The notes: a model not told the origin generated them from the letters alone. A stretch of DNA of 64,000 nucleotides from Bremerella sp. P1 (GCF_028748185.1 NZ_CP118164.1:6535814-6599813); one strand, 5' to 3'; positions 27,493-37,072 are shown, counted from the first letter of the stretch. Numbers and translations are program-made.

Positions 27493-28906
27493 CGTCGGGC
27501 TCCCCGGGCTCTTGGAACTTGCGACGATTTTTATGCGGGTTGATACGATGCGACTCTTCGGCGTGCGTCAGGTAGCCCCAGTCGAGTGCTTCGTCCTGCC
27601 GGTATTGTTTCCCGAGATGAAACGCCGTCATTGCCTTGCATAACTCGAAGCCAAGATAGAACGCGTGTGACGGGTTCAAATTGCTGGGATTGGTCGCTTC
27701 TAATTTCTCGAAAAGGGAGAATGGATCTTCGTCCTGCAAATGGAGGTCACTGCAAATCAAGTGCAGCATCTGCTGGGCAACGAAAAGGCGGTAGTTTTTA
27801 TCCTTTAACTGCTGTGGCAACTGAGCTAGTTCTTCTTCAGTCGGCTCACTCAGTTTCGGATCACGCAGCGTAACCAGCTTGGGTTCGATCCGCTTGGGAA
27901 GGGTTCGATGCTCTAGTGCGTATCGCATCAACCGCCGAGCCAGGTCGCACTCGCGAACGCTCGTACGGGCCCAATTGATGACCTGCGTGGTCAGCACGCT
28001 ACGAATGCCTAGTTCCTGGCAAACGCCTAAGAGCATCACGTTGATGCCGGCAGAATCGGCATCAGTCAGTTCGGTCAGGTTACCGATTCCCATCATCATC
28101 TCGGCATCGGGATAACGTCGCCGCGTTTCATGGTAACGGACGATACTCTCGGTAAAGCCAAACGAGATTGGCTCGAGAATCGGATCCAAGCGAAAGGGGA
28201 CGTTCTTACCTACCAGGTAGTTGATCGTCTCGTCGAATCCTTTGAGAGTTTTCGGATCATCCGGGATCACGACGACTTCGCAACCCCAATCGGCGGCATA
28301 CTCGCGATTGCTTGAATTCACCGACAATACCAGGCCGGCCCCGGCTTTCACGGCAGGAGCGATCTCTTGCGGCTCAAGGCTATCGACCGACACGTTCAGA
28401 CCTTCGTCACGGAGGGCTCTCACGCAATCGGCAACACCCGTCCAGATACTGCCTGGATCGCAACCCACATCGATACGATCTGCACCAGCGGCGCGGAGCT
28501 CGCGAGCCTCGGCCACAATCTCTTCCAGAGTAAAGCTCGGCGCGTGATTGATCTCGGCGATGATCTCGATATCGTACTGGCCGTAGTCATCGGCCAGCGA
28601 CGGCTGATCAAACCAGTCCGGCAGTTGCCGCAGATCCTTAGGGCCGCGTTCAACTGGAACCTTGGCGACTTCTTCGATCAGCTTCAAGTCGCCACGACAG
28701 TAGCCTGTGACCATCACCTGGGTCGCCTCAGCCGGCACCTGAATGCGATTGGCAATCCAGTCGGCCGTCATCAAGGCAGCTACGGTAATGTTGAGAACCT
28801 GGACCGAGTACTCAAAACCTGCCTTGGGCGCCAATTGGCCCAGGACACTTCGCAGAGACGATTCGGCCAGCTTCCCGGTAACGAAATGAATGTGAGGCTT
28901 TGGCAT
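27482..28906 (-). CDS. DUF6513 / dihydropteroate-synthase-like protein
   Basis: A 474-residue protein with an N-terminal DUF6513-like region (HFVTGKLAESSLRSVLGQL) and a DHPS-type TIM barrel from ~140. The latter shows AEINHAPSFTLEEIVAEARE, GADRIDVGCDPGS, LNVSVDSLEPQEIAPAV and AGAGLVLSVNSSN. DHPS enzymes couple a pterin diphosphate with an aminobenzoate. In this cluster the natural partner would be beta-RFAP, giving a methanopterin precursor. This is a context-based inference. The start is 7 bases after the SDR stop. Confidence 0.88.
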   Translation of the reverse strand: MPKPHIHFVTGKLAESSLRSVLGQLAPKAGFEYSVQVLNITVAALMTADWIANRIQVPAEATQVMVTGYCRGDLKLIEEVAKVPVERGPKDLRQLPDWFDQPSLADDYGQYDIEIIAEINHAPSFTLEEIVAEARELRAAGADRIDVGCDPGSIWTGVADCVRALRDEGLNVSVDSLEPQEIAPAVKAGAGLVLSVNSSNREYAADWGCEVVVIPDDPKTLKGFDETINYLVGKNVPFRLDPILEPISFGFTESIVRYHETRRRYPDAEMMMGIGNLTELTDADSAGINVMLLGVCQELGIRSVLTTQVINWARTSVRECDLARRLMRYALEHRTLPKRIEPKLVTLRDPKLSEPTEEELAQLPQQLKDKNYRLFVAQQMLHLICSDLHLQDEDPFSLFEKLEATNPSNLNPSHAFYLGFELCKAMTAFHLGKQYRQDEALDWGYLTHAEESHRINPHKNRRKFQEPGEPDDES

Positions 28907-28913
28907 GGCGCCT

Positions 28914-29738
28914 TTAAGACTCCTTCACGTCTCGTGGAAGCTGACCTCCATGATTGAATCCGCCGTTGACCGGAATGACTTGCCCATTCACAAATCGTGC
29001 CGCTGGTGAAACGAGAAAGCCAACGGCCGCCGCGATATCCTCTGGCTTGCCCCATGTCTGTACGAGGGCCTCGCGTTGAGCCCTCGCTTGCCAGTACTCT
29101 GAGCTGTCTTCTCCCCATGCCGTTTGAATCCATCCCGGGGCCACGCAATTCACGCGAACGTTGGGGGCCAGCGACTTGACCAGGCTCTTCGAGAACGCCA
29201 TGATCGCGCCTTTCGAGGCGGCAAACATTTCGCCGCTATCACCTTCCATCCCATGCTCAGCTTGATCCCAGCCAATGTTCACGATGCTGCTACCTGGGAT
29301 TTCCTTCATGCGGGTTCCGAGTGTCCTGCAAATTCGAATCGTGGAAACGACATCAACGCGATAGACGAGTTCCAGCTTCTCCTCGAAGGTTAGCTGCGCG
29401 GCCTCACCTGTCAGCACATCAACACCGGCGTTATTGACCAGAATGTCGATACCTTCGCTCCAATCCCAGGCCTGTTGGCAGAAGCGGTCTTGCTGCAGTG
29501 GGTCCTGGAAGTCTTCGATTAAAAGGTCGACTTCAATCTCGGGACAGATAGACTGAGCCAGGTTGGCGGTCTCGCGGAGACCGTGATCATTGCTGCGGGT
29601 GTGCAAGACAAGCGAAGCCCCCTGACGGGCCAATTGCAGAGCAATCGCTCGACCGATTCCGCTAGCAGCACCCGTCACGGCCGCGACTTTTCCTTTTAAA
29701 CTGAAATCGGCTGTTGCTGATTCCGGGGTGGTTTCCAT
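28914..29738 (-). CDS. SDR-family protein with degenerate active site, first gene of the H4MPT cluster
   Basis: A 274-residue short-chain dehydrogenase/reductase with an intact cofactor site: VTGAASGIGRAIA at ~22-33, an HTRSN arginine after strand beta-2 (suggesting NADPH), and DILVNNAGVDV at ~98-107. The catalytic tetrad is not canonical. The helix Asn is Asp129, no Ser is at the expected site (GWDQ at 156-159), the Tyr is Phe172 (FAASK), and only Lys176 remains. The C-terminal RVNCVAPGW and GQVIPVNGGF are normal. It may be a pterin reductase, another H4MPT-pathway enzyme, or a non-catalytic SDR. Adjacent to the DHPS-like gene by 7 bases. Confidence 0.85.
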   Translation of the reverse strand: METTPESATADFSLKGKVAAVTGAASGIGRAIALQLARQGASLVLHTRSNDHGLRETANLAQSICPEIEVDLLIEDFQDPLQQDRFCQQAWDWSEGIDILVNNAGVDVLTGEAAQLTFEEKLELVYRVDVVSTIRICRTLGTRMKEIPGSSIVNIGWDQAEHGMEGDSGEMFAASKGAIMAFSKSLVKSLAPNVRVNCVAPGWIQTAWGEDSSEYWQARAQREALVQTWGKPEDIAAAVGFLVSPAARFVNGQVIPVNGGFNHGGQLPRDVKES

Positions 29739-29862
29739 GGTCGTCTTGTCCTACTTTCCACATTGATGCTACCTGCATTGTATATTGTCGATAGGCAATA
29801 CGGGATGCCACGCCCCGCGCATGAGCTTCCCATCGACACGCAACTTGGCGACGACAACCATC

Positions 29863-30993
29863 ATGGCGGATCAGATCACTGGGCAACTGAGTACGACCGC
29901 GTTCGTGTTTCGCGGCTACAACGTCACGAATTTGGGACGTACGCCTGAGTTATTGAATCATCCACGGTTTGGTGGATACGCCGCCAAAAGACTGGAGCAA
30001 TGCGGTCAGATTGCCTCCGACGTGTTGCATCGACCGATCGATCTGCTGGGCCGCGTAAGTCGGGCCGAGGAAACCGACCTGGATACCTACCCCGACGCCA
30101 TCGCGCTGATTATGGCTGTGGAAATGGCACACGTCGATATTCTTGAACAGGAATACCACGTGCAGTTGTCCAAGGCACAGTACCTAATGGGCTACAGCCT
30201 CGGAGAGTTAACTGCTTTGGTCGCGGGGAAATGCCTGAGTCTAGAAGACGCCCTCACTATTCCGCTTTCCTTGTCCACCGATACTGCCAAGTTGGCCCCC
30301 ACTTGTACGCTGGCGGTCATCTTTTGTCGCAAGACAACGCTCAGCGCCGATCGTGTCCATCACCTCTGCCAAGAGATCAACGCCGAGGGTAATGGGCTGA
30401 TTGGCATCTCGGCAATTCTTTCCCCCAACTCGTTGATTGTCATCGGCGAACACGAGACGACGACGCGGCTTCACAAGCGGTTGCAGGAAATGATTGCTGA
30501 TCGTGTTCACGTGAAGAAGAATCCTCACAAGTGGCCGCCTATGCACACGCCGATCGTGTGGCGAGAACATATCAACTCACGGGCCTCATTGCTGATGAGC
30601 CAAATGAAGAGTGGGTTCACGGCTCCGAAGCCACCGGTGCTTTCCCTGGTGACCGGCGAATGCAGCTACAACGACTCCAACGTCCGCGAACTCATCTGCC
30701 AGTGGGTCGACAAGCCGCAGCATCTGTGGCAAGCGGTCTACCATACACTTAGTAGCGGTACCGAGTCCCTGATTCATTTGGGCCCCGAGCCAAACATCGT
30801 GCCGGCGACTTACAGCCGTCTCGCAGAAAACGTCGCAGCCCAGGTGAAAGCCAGCATCAGTACGCGGGCACTGTCCACGCTCGTTTATCGTCCCTGGCTG
30901 AATGCCCTGATCGGCGAGCGTGCCTATTTGCTACGAGCGCCGACCATCAAGCAAACGAATCTCGAAGACTGGCTGATCGACAGCGCGACTTAG
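29863..30993 (+). CDS. FabD-like ACP acyltransferase domain protein
   Basis: A 376-residue alpha/beta-hydrolase-like acyltransferase. The nucleophile elbow is LMGYSLGELTALVAGKCLS, with Ser112 in GYSLG where malonyl transacylases normally have GHSLG. The likely dyad histidine is in PMHTPIVW. Size exceeds ordinary FabD (~310 residues), and no ketosynthase or acyl-carrier gene is adjacent. Start ATG 29863 is one choice; ATG 29821 is also in frame. The gene is divergent from the SDR/H4MPT run with ~125 bases between, so the two share a promoter region. Activity on malonyl-CoA is likely but not certain. Confidence 0.8.
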   Translation: MADQITGQLSTTAFVFRGYNVTNLGRTPELLNHPRFGGYAAKRLEQCGQIASDVLHRPIDLLGRVSRAEETDLDTYPDAIALIMAVEMAHVDILEQEYHVQLSKAQYLMGYSLGELTALVAGKCLSLEDALTIPLSLSTDTAKLAPTCTLAVIFCRKTTLSADRVHHLCQEINAEGNGLIGISAILSPNSLIVIGEHETTTRLHKRLQEMIADRVHVKKNPHKWPPMHTPIVWREHINSRASLLMSQMKSGFTAPKPPVLSLVTGECSYNDSNVRELICQWVDKPQHLWQAVYHTLSSGTESLIHLGPEPNIVPATYSRLAENVAAQVKASISTRALSTLVYRPWLNALIGERAYLLRAPTIKQTNLEDWLIDSAT

Positions 30994-32726
30994 TCTTTCG
31001 TGGGTAGCTTATAACAGGCGGCTTCCTCGGCGTTTCGCACCAGCAGCAGATCGCCATATAAACAGAGCGGGTTCCAGGTGGGTGCGATTTCGCCCGAAAG
31101 CGCTTTGATACGTGCGAACTCGTGATAGTCTTCCGAGGCGGTATCAACCGCGGCAAGATCACCTTCTTCTCCCATGACCAAAAGCACGTCGCCCACGAGC
31201 AAAACCTGGCCGTGACCAAAACCACGTTCCCGCCACTCGGGACGCTTGGCTTCCAGCTGAACCTTCTCCAGGATGCCATCATTGAGTCCAAAGACATCAT
31301 CATCGAGGATCGCAACGTTGGTGAACTTGGTCTTCAAGACGCGGGCATTGCTCCATAAGACTTCGGTGGTGTATTCATCACCGTCGGCTTTGACCTCGAA
31401 CGTACTCGCGCCTTGCCCATAACCCTTCGACACAAAGAAGCGATTGTTTCCCAGCGAATGCACTTGCGAGCAGGTCGCGTTGCCACTGGAACTACCCGGC
31501 CAATCAAAGGACCACAACTGTTTGCCGGTCGCCGGATCGTGTCCCGTGATGGTCGATTCGTTGATGCTGATAATCTGGTCCTTGCCATCAACCTGAGCGA
31601 TGCTGGGTGAAGCGTAGCTGATTTGTTCGTGCCCGCCTTCCCAAACAGTCTCTCCCGTTTCCGCATCGAAGGCCACTAGCGAGACCATCGCCTCCTTGTT
31701 CGTTTTCTCAGGACCGCCGGCAGGAATGATCACAAGTTGGCGACCTTCTAGCTCATAGTCCAAAGGACTGTTGGCACGACCCCAGGCAATGTTCTTGGCT
31801 TCGACATCCGGCGAAACGCCATACATCTCTAACAGATCGTGCTGCCAAACGACTTCGCCAGTGCGTTGATCCAAGCATCGAAAGACTCCCGTCGCCCCGA
31901 GCGCATAAACTCGACCATCCAAGAGCAGGGGAGTGCAGCGCGGACCGACGTAGCCCATCACCGTGTAGTGACGTGCCTGGATGCCAGTTCCCCAGATAGG
32001 CTTACCAGTCTTCATGTCGTAGCAGGTCACAAGCTCTTCGTTGTCACGCTGCTCCATCGTGTAGATCCGACCATCCAAGGCCGAGAAGCCGGACCAGCCG
32101 GCACCAATCGGCATCCGCCAGAGTTCTTCCGGCGGATTGGCGGCCCAATCGGTCTCAAGCTGCGGACCAGCCAGGCGACTGTTTCGATCAGGCCCTAAGA
32201 ACTGCGGAAAGGCATTCGGATCGTCTTCCAGCGTAAGCGACTGAGCGTCCTCCGAGTCACTTGCTTCCGCGGTAAACTCACCCAAACGCTGGTCGGGAGC
32301 CTTACCAAACCGGTAGCCAAACCGGGGAACCATTTCGCCTGAGACACCTTGGATCTCGAAGATCGAGAAGAAACATACGACCGCCAAACCGATCAAGGTG
32401 ATTGGCGTGAATCGAATGGCAACAGGCCACTCGCTGGCGAAAGTGAACCAGATGAGCGGGATGAAGCAGGCAAAGAAACCGCCAATCAACGCCATCACAT
32501 TGCAAATCGCCGGATCACGGAAAATCCAAATGGCATCGTACAAACCAGCCAGTGGTCCGTTTCCGAGAACACGCCCGAAAAACCCCACAATTCCCAAGAG
32601 CAAAAACAACGTGCCCACCACCCAAATCCAGCGCGGAGGAAGGAGATGCGGGTGATCGCCAGTAGCCGCTTCTTTGGCCGTGGACTGGGATGCTTCTGGC
32701 TTGTCTTGAAAGCGTTCGCTACTCAT
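30990..32726 (-). CDS. Membrane-anchored PQQ-like beta-propeller repeat protein
   Basis: A 578-residue protein with four predicted hydrophobic segments in the first ~150 residues (IWVVGTLFLLLGIVGFF; AICNVMALIGGFFACFIPLIW; and two more), followed by PQQ-like propeller blades. WRMPIGAGWSGFSALDGRIYTMEQ, GEVVWQHDLLEMYG and TGETVWEGGHEQ are recognisable blade repeats. Planctomycetes carry many such outer-facing propellers, and most appear to act as scaffolds rather than quinoprotein dehydrogenases. The gene is convergent with the FabD-like gene, and their stop codons overlap by 4 bases (30990-30993). Confidence 0.85.
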   Translation of the reverse strand: MSSERFQDKPEASQSTAKEAATGDHPHLLPPRWIWVVGTLFLLLGIVGFFGRVLGNGPLAGLYDAIWIFRDPAICNVMALIGGFFACFIPLIWFTFASEWPVAIRFTPITLIGLAVVCFFSIFEIQGVSGEMVPRFGYRFGKAPDQRLGEFTAEASDSEDAQSLTLEDDPNAFPQFLGPDRNSRLAGPQLETDWAANPPEELWRMPIGAGWSGFSALDGRIYTMEQRDNEELVTCYDMKTGKPIWGTGIQARHYTVMGYVGPRCTPLLLDGRVYALGATGVFRCLDQRTGEVVWQHDLLEMYGVSPDVEAKNIAWGRANSPLDYELEGRQLVIIPAGGPEKTNKEAMVSLVAFDAETGETVWEGGHEQISYASPSIAQVDGKDQIISINESTITGHDPATGKQLWSFDWPGSSSGNATCSQVHSLGNNRFFVSKGYGQGASTFEVKADGDEYTTEVLWSNARVLKTKFTNVAILDDDVFGLNDGILEKVQLEAKRPEWRERGFGHGQVLLVGDVLLVMGEEGDLAAVDTASEDYHEFARIKALSGEIAPTWNPLCLYGDLLLVRNAEEAACYKLPTKD

Positions 32727-32848
32727 GATCTTCTCGTCGAAATAAATGTTCCGCCTAGACTCGCAGCATCAGTATAACGCTTGATCCACTGGAGAACCGA
32801 CAGGGCCTCTGGTGAATTCACACACAATTCATTCCTGGCGCAATGAAA

Positions 32849-32873
32849 AAGGGAAAGCCCTGAGCTTTCCCTT
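32849..32873. terminator. Intrinsic terminator
   Basis: Stem GGGAAAGC (32851-32858) with GCTTTCCC (32864-32871) and a 5-base loop, flanked by AA/TT extension. A run of A on the left reads as T on the minus strand (towards 32841), so it suits the minus-strand lipoprotein gene at 32908. Confidence 0.75.
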
Positions 32874-32907
32874 GGTTTTGTTTTCCATCTTACGGAATGG
32901 GTGTCGA

Positions 32908-33516
32908 CTAATGTCCGACGGTGATGCCCCAGTGTACCCCAGGTCGGTGGTGGTAGTGCCGGCGATGATGCCAATGCGGGCCGTAATAAGGAGCTGGTCC
33001 GTAGTGATGTTCTTCGACGATCACCCGTTCGCGAACGGGAGCCGAAGCGACTTCGACCGGCGGATTCTGCATTGTGTTGATCACGGCATCGCTTACGCCA
33101 TTGTTCTTCAGGTAAATCAGGTCCGGTGCGGATGGCACCTGGGCGACGCCATGCCGGCGAATATGCGTGGTGATCACTTGGTCACTGAGACCAGCCTTGC
33201 TCATCGCGATGACATCATCAAAGCTCGTTTGTCCTTCCAGACGACGCCCGAGACGCTGCTGAAACAGGGCCTGATTCCGAGCTTCTACTTCGTCCATGTG
33301 CGCGCCGACGGCCGATCCGGCGGTGGCTCCGACCAGGCCGCCAATGATGGCACCACCTGCTGTATGCCCCGATGCACTACCAATCGCCGCACCAGCCAAA
33401 GCACCGGTACCGGCCCCCAAAGCACCCAGTTGGTCCTGATGGTAGGGCGAACGGCAACCCAGCGAAGCGACCGATACGAGAACAGCGACGTAAATGATTG
33501 GCGCGACCTTGCGCAT
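32908..33516 (-). CDS. Glycine-zipper lipoprotein
   Basis: A 202-residue exported lipoprotein. The signal peptide RKVAPIIYVAVLVSVASLGC ends in a lipobox-like SLGC. AGGAGA lies ~7 bases before ATG 33516. Residues ~35-80 are a glycine-zipper (GALGAGTGALAGAAIGSASG, then AGGAIIGGLVGATAGSAVG), a motif that packs membrane or oligomer interfaces in outer-membrane 17-kDa antigen-like proteins. A histidine-rich C-terminus with HHRRHYHHRPGVH follows after a 'VSDAVINTMQNPP' helical section. Envelope structural role is inferred. Confidence 0.85.
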   Translation of the reverse strand: MRKVAPIIYVAVLVSVASLGCRSPYHQDQLGALGAGTGALAGAAIGSASGHTAGGAIIGGLVGATAGSAVGAHMDEVEARNQALFQQRLGRRLEGQTSFDDVIAMSKAGLSDQVITTHIRRHGVAQVPSAPDLIYLKNNGVSDAVINTMQNPPVEVASAPVRERVIVEEHHYGPAPYYGPHWHHRRHYHHRPGVHWGITVGH

Positions 33517-33650
33517 GACTTCTCTCCTAAAGCGATAGCGTGCTTTTCTAAGTATCGTCCATGGCACGCCAGGGCGCTACTCAAAAACACGTCGCGGGAT
33601 CATGCCAAGTTCAGAGAATCAGGTCAATCCAAATTGCCAGCACGCTAGCA

Positions 33651-34871
33651 TCACTTTTCGTCTGACTTGGACTGCTGAGCCTTTTCCCATTTCTGGAAGG
33701 CCTGCTCGCGCTGCTCTGGCGTGGTGAAGCCGATCGAGCGGATGTTGTATAAGAAGTTGGGATCGGTCGAGATGCGCGGATAGCCAAAATCTTTAGGATT
33801 CTCGCCGGAAAGATGCAACACAGCGACGAGCGCGACATCCTTGAGTAGCGTGTTGAAGTGATCTCCCTGAACGGTCGGCAGCGAGACTTCGGTTTCGTCA
33901 TCGAAGTACTTGCTGAGATACTCGATGTCTTCCTTGTCGCCGAGCTTGGCGATGGCGAGCATCGCGTACATCATCTGTTGGGTCGCGTTGATTGCACCGA
34001 ATTGGCCGAAGCCATTTTGATAGACCGGACTAGCCCTCTCGTCGAGCATCTGTTTGGCGACGATTTTGCCGCTCTTGATCCCTTCTCGCAGGCAAGTCGT
34101 CAACACGACAAACCGCATCTCCTGGGTAAAGCGGCCCGACTTCAAATTAGTTTCCAGCCATTGATCGAACACGCTCAACAGCGGACTGGCACTTTCCGGA
34201 TCTTGCAAGCTGGTGGTGACCTGCGGAGCAGCTAGCAGGAATTTGAGTTGATCCATGGTCGGATCGGTAATCCGAATGTCCTCGAAGGAAGTCGCATGCA
34301 GCATCGCGGCTGCGGTCCCCTCGGAAATCTGAATATGATTCGGACCATACAGGTCTTCGCGGATTTTGTTGGCTCGCTGAAACAACAGGTAATCGATCAT
34401 CTGCGGCTGCGTCTCGAGCGCCACGATCACGTCCCACTCATTTTTCAATATCGACACATAGAGCTTCCGCGTTGCCCGCGTATCGCCATGTCGCTCTTGA
34501 AATTGCTTCCATCCCGGCAGGTCGACATCCTTGGCCATGTCGGCAAACCGATTGAAATTGTCTCTTCGAACCTGATCGCTCAGTTGCTGGTAAAGCGAAG
34601 CGGCCCGCAGGCGGACTTCGGGATCGGGTGACCTTCGGGCTTCACGAAGCAGAGGAAGCATGCCGGCTCCTCGCTTCATGATCTGATCTTCCGCTGCTTC
34701 GCGAACCAGGTACTGTTCGTTTCCCAACTGCGCGATCAATTCCTCGTTGGTGGAATCACCAACCGTTTCATCCTGAGCCAGCAGATTGCCGGCGGCACCA
34801 AAGATGATCGAGACGATCAAGAATGCGGCAAGGCAAAGCGAGCGACGATCGAGTGTCGAGTTCTCCAACAA
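33651..34871 (-). CDS. Secreted helical-repeat (HEAT-like) hypothetical protein
   Basis: A 406-residue protein with a signal peptide (LCLAAFLIVSIIFGAAGNLLAQ). The start is TTG 34871, supported by an AAGGAG site 9 bases upstream; no ATG precedes the signal peptide. The mature part is alpha-helical with repeats such as LGNEQYLVREAAEDQIMKRG and LPLLREARRSPDPEVRLRAASLYQQL, typical of HEAT/ARM solenoids seen in many planctomycete exported proteins. No enzymatic motif. Function unknown. Confidence 0.75.
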   Translation of the reverse strand: MLENSTLDRRSLCLAAFLIVSIIFGAAGNLLAQDETVGDSTNEELIAQLGNEQYLVREAAEDQIMKRGAGMLPLLREARRSPDPEVRLRAASLYQQLSDQVRRDNFNRFADMAKDVDLPGWKQFQERHGDTRATRKLYVSILKNEWDVIVALETQPQMIDYLLFQRANKIREDLYGPNHIQISEGTAAAMLHATSFEDIRITDPTMDQLKFLLAAPQVTTSLQDPESASPLLSVFDQWLETNLKSGRFTQEMRFVVLTTCLREGIKSGKIVAKQMLDERASPVYQNGFGQFGAINATQQMMYAMLAIAKLGDKEDIEYLSKYFDDETEVSLPTVQGDHFNTLLKDVALVAVLHLSGENPKDFGYPRISTDPNFLYNIRSIGFTTPEQREQAFQKWEKAQQSKSDEK

Positions 34872-35496
34872 GACGTAAGGCTCCTTGGCCTGGCGAGACA
34901 GATGGAAGGCGAGCGAACAGTCGTTACCTATTCTAGTGACTCCTTAGGCGAAACGTCCACGAATAGTTACCTCTCGATAACCGCCCAGGCTAGTAGGCCG
35001 CCCGTCGAATCCAAATGACCCGCATCGCTTCGAGTTTTTTCGCTTGGCGCACCGATTGTCTTCCAGGGCCAAATTGGCACTCCAGAATCAGCAGCAAGGT
35101 TTCTAAGGAGGACTAGGCCGCCTAAGATCGCAACAGTCCTCAAAATACACCAAATCACCACCCTGCCGATCTAGACATTGCCACTCTTTAGTGGTGATAA
35201 TTCGTTACATTTTTGCAATTTCAGGGTTACAAATTGGCAATTTGCGTCACTTTCATGTCCTGGGCTGCCACAGCACTACTCATCCGGAATAGGAAATATA
35301 TCTCAATTCCAGCCTAGATAAATCCCCACAACGGTTGTATAATCCAGTCCACCGCAACCAAAATCTTTTCCATTTGGTCGTTTTTTCTGCCTATCTACTG
35401 TGTTTTGGAGTAGCACGGCGTGCTCCGCCAATTGAGCACAGACTCGATACGTAATACCAATTCTTTTTCCTTACTATTCTTCGAAAGCTGCCAACT
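34872..35496. other. Intergenic region upstream of DUF1559 gene
   Basis: About 625 AT-richer bases between divergent genes, the longest gap in the window. It holds a TATAAT sequence at 35338-35343 without a matching -35 element, and no tRNA, hairpin with T-tract, or credible small ORF that I can see. Probably the promoter region of the DUF1559 gene and of the TTG-started minus-strand gene. Confidence 0.4.
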
Positions 35497-36441
35497 ATGC
35501 GAACTACCTCACGGCAAGGCTTCACCCTCGTCGAACTTTTAGTCGTTATCGCCATTATCGGGGTGCTCATCGCGCTACTGTTACCGGCGGTCCAACAAGC
35601 CCGTGAAGCAGCACGCCGCATGCAGTGCACCAATAACTTGAAGCAGTGGGCATTGGCCTCCCACAACTTCGCAGACATCAACAAAGGGTTCATGCCACTG
35701 GCTGCGATGAACAGCGGCGGGACGGTTGAAAACGGACAACACTACGAACGAATCACGTTCGCCGTATCCCTGTGGCCCTTCATCGAACAGTCGGCCCTGT
35801 ACGATCAGTACAACATTGCTAATCCATTCTACGTATCCGGCAACATCGAAACCCACCGCGTGTTTGTCCCTGGCTACTACTGTCCTTCGGACAAGGTGAA
35901 CGTCACCCAAGCCCAGTCCGATACTTACTGGCGCGTGATGGGCAACTATGTCACCAACATGGGCAATACCCACTTGCACCAGAACGCGGCCGACCAGGCT
36001 ATTTACAGTGGGTCGCCTTTCGGGGTTCGTCACATGTATCGCTTCGCCGACCTGACCGATGGTACGTCGAACACGGCTGGCTTCTCTGAAATCTTGATCG
36101 CTTCGCCGAACCAACTCGATGACAACCGCGGCGACATGCTCAACGACGAAGGAAGCCCCGGCTTCATGTCGATCAACACGCCCAACTCGCGTGTTCCGGA
36201 TCAGTGTCGTCAGTGTAAAGATACTACCGAAGATCCATCCCACGCCGATTACCGCCGGATGCCATGCACCCAGGTCGGTAGCAACCAGGAATACCAGATC
36301 GCTGCCCGCAGCAATCACCCAGGCGGCGTGAACGTAAGCATGATGGATGGCTCGGTCCGATTCGTTTCCGAGACCGTTAATGACAGCGTTTGGACTGCTG
36401 CGTTGTCGGGTCGCGGTGGCGAAACGCTGCAGCTCCCATAA
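35497..36441 (+). CDS. DUF1559 domain-containing protein (pilin-like N-terminus), copy 1
   Basis: A 314-residue protein whose N-terminus is a type IV pilin-like methylation segment: [20 protein letters not shown], then [16 protein letters not shown] prepilin peptidase would cleave before F. The rest is the DUF1559 domain with the terminal H-x9-DG motif ([21 protein letters not shown]). These proteins are greatly expanded in planctomycetes and are thought to be surface-associated; direct function is unproven. It is followed 115 bases later by a small lipoprotein (36557), a pairing repeated twice more in the window. Confidence 0.93.
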   Translation: MRTTSRQGFTLVELLVVIAIIGVLIALLLPAVQQAREAARRMQCTNNLKQWALASHNFADINKGFMPLAAMNSGGTVENGQHYERITFAVSLWPFIEQSALYDQYNIANPFYVSGNIETHRVFVPGYYCPSDKVNVTQAQSDTYWRVMGNYVTNMGNTHLHQNAADQAIYSGSPFGVRHMYRFADLTDGTSNTAGFSEILIASPNQLDDNRGDMLNDEGSPGFMSINTPNSRVPDQCRQCKDTTEDPSHADYRRMPCTQVGSNQEYQIAARSNHPGGVNVSMMDGSVRFVSETVNDSVWTAALSGRGGETLQLP

Positions 36442-36556
36442 CCAAGTTGAACTGAGAAAAAGGCATCGCGCATCCCATCCGGCGCGATGCCTGACGTTTC
36501 TAGCGAAGCCGCGACTCCCTCACATTCTTTTCCAACTGCCAAAAGCGACGCTTGTT

Positions 36557-36991
36557 ATGAAATACTCTCCACGACTGGCCGTACTGCCAGCTCTTTGTTC
36601 GATCTCCCTCTTGCTCGGGTGCGGCGGCCAGGCATCGACTGCCGTTCCCGTTAGCGGTACGGTCACGGTTGAAGGCCAACCGGTTGAAGGAGGCCTGATC
36701 ACCTTCATTTCTGCCGATGGAGCCACACAAGCCGCAGGTTCTCCGATTAAAGACGGAGCCTACGCCGCCGAAGTGGAACCAGGCGCTAAGAAGGTCATGG
36801 TTCTGGGTACCAAGGTCGTCGGTGAAGAATACATTCTGAAGGGCGTGCCTGATAGTGGTACCCGTCAGAAGCTGGAAACGATCACTCACCCAAATTACAA
36901 CGCGAAGCACCTGACGCCACTAACGGCCGAGATCTCGGGTCCTAGCGAAGACATGAACTTCGACCTGAAGAAGAACGGCAAAGGAAGCTAG
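36557..36991 (+). CDS. Small carboxypeptidase-regulatory-like lipoprotein, partner of DUF1559 copy 1
   Basis: A 144-residue lipoprotein (SISLLLGCGGQ lipobox) with an Ig-like beta-sandwich: STAVPVSGTVTVEGQPVEGG, ITFISADGATQAAGSPIKDG and EVEPGAKKVMVLGTKV. This resembles the carboxypeptidase regulatory-like/transthyretin-type domain seen next to DUF1559 genes in planctomycetes. The ATG at 36557 precedes the signal peptide; the frame extending upstream to 36347 lies inside the preceding gene and is not used. Confidence 0.85.
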   Translation: MKYSPRLAVLPALCSISLLLGCGGQASTAVPVSGTVTVEGQPVEGGLITFISADGATQAAGSPIKDGAYAAEVEPGAKKVMVLGTKVVGEEYILKGVPDSGTRQKLETITHPNYNAKHLTPLTAEISGPSEDMNFDLKKNGKGS

Positions 36992-37072
36992 ATCCGCCGT
37001 TCTGTCGAGTGTTCGAACAAGTCGTGACGGCTCGGTCTTCTTATCGACCGAGCCTAGGCGATCGATCTCTGA

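Noticed and set aside
35581-36318. 245-codon minus-strand frame over DUF1559 copy 1
   Set aside because: A shadow of a gene with conserved pilin and H-x-DG motifs.
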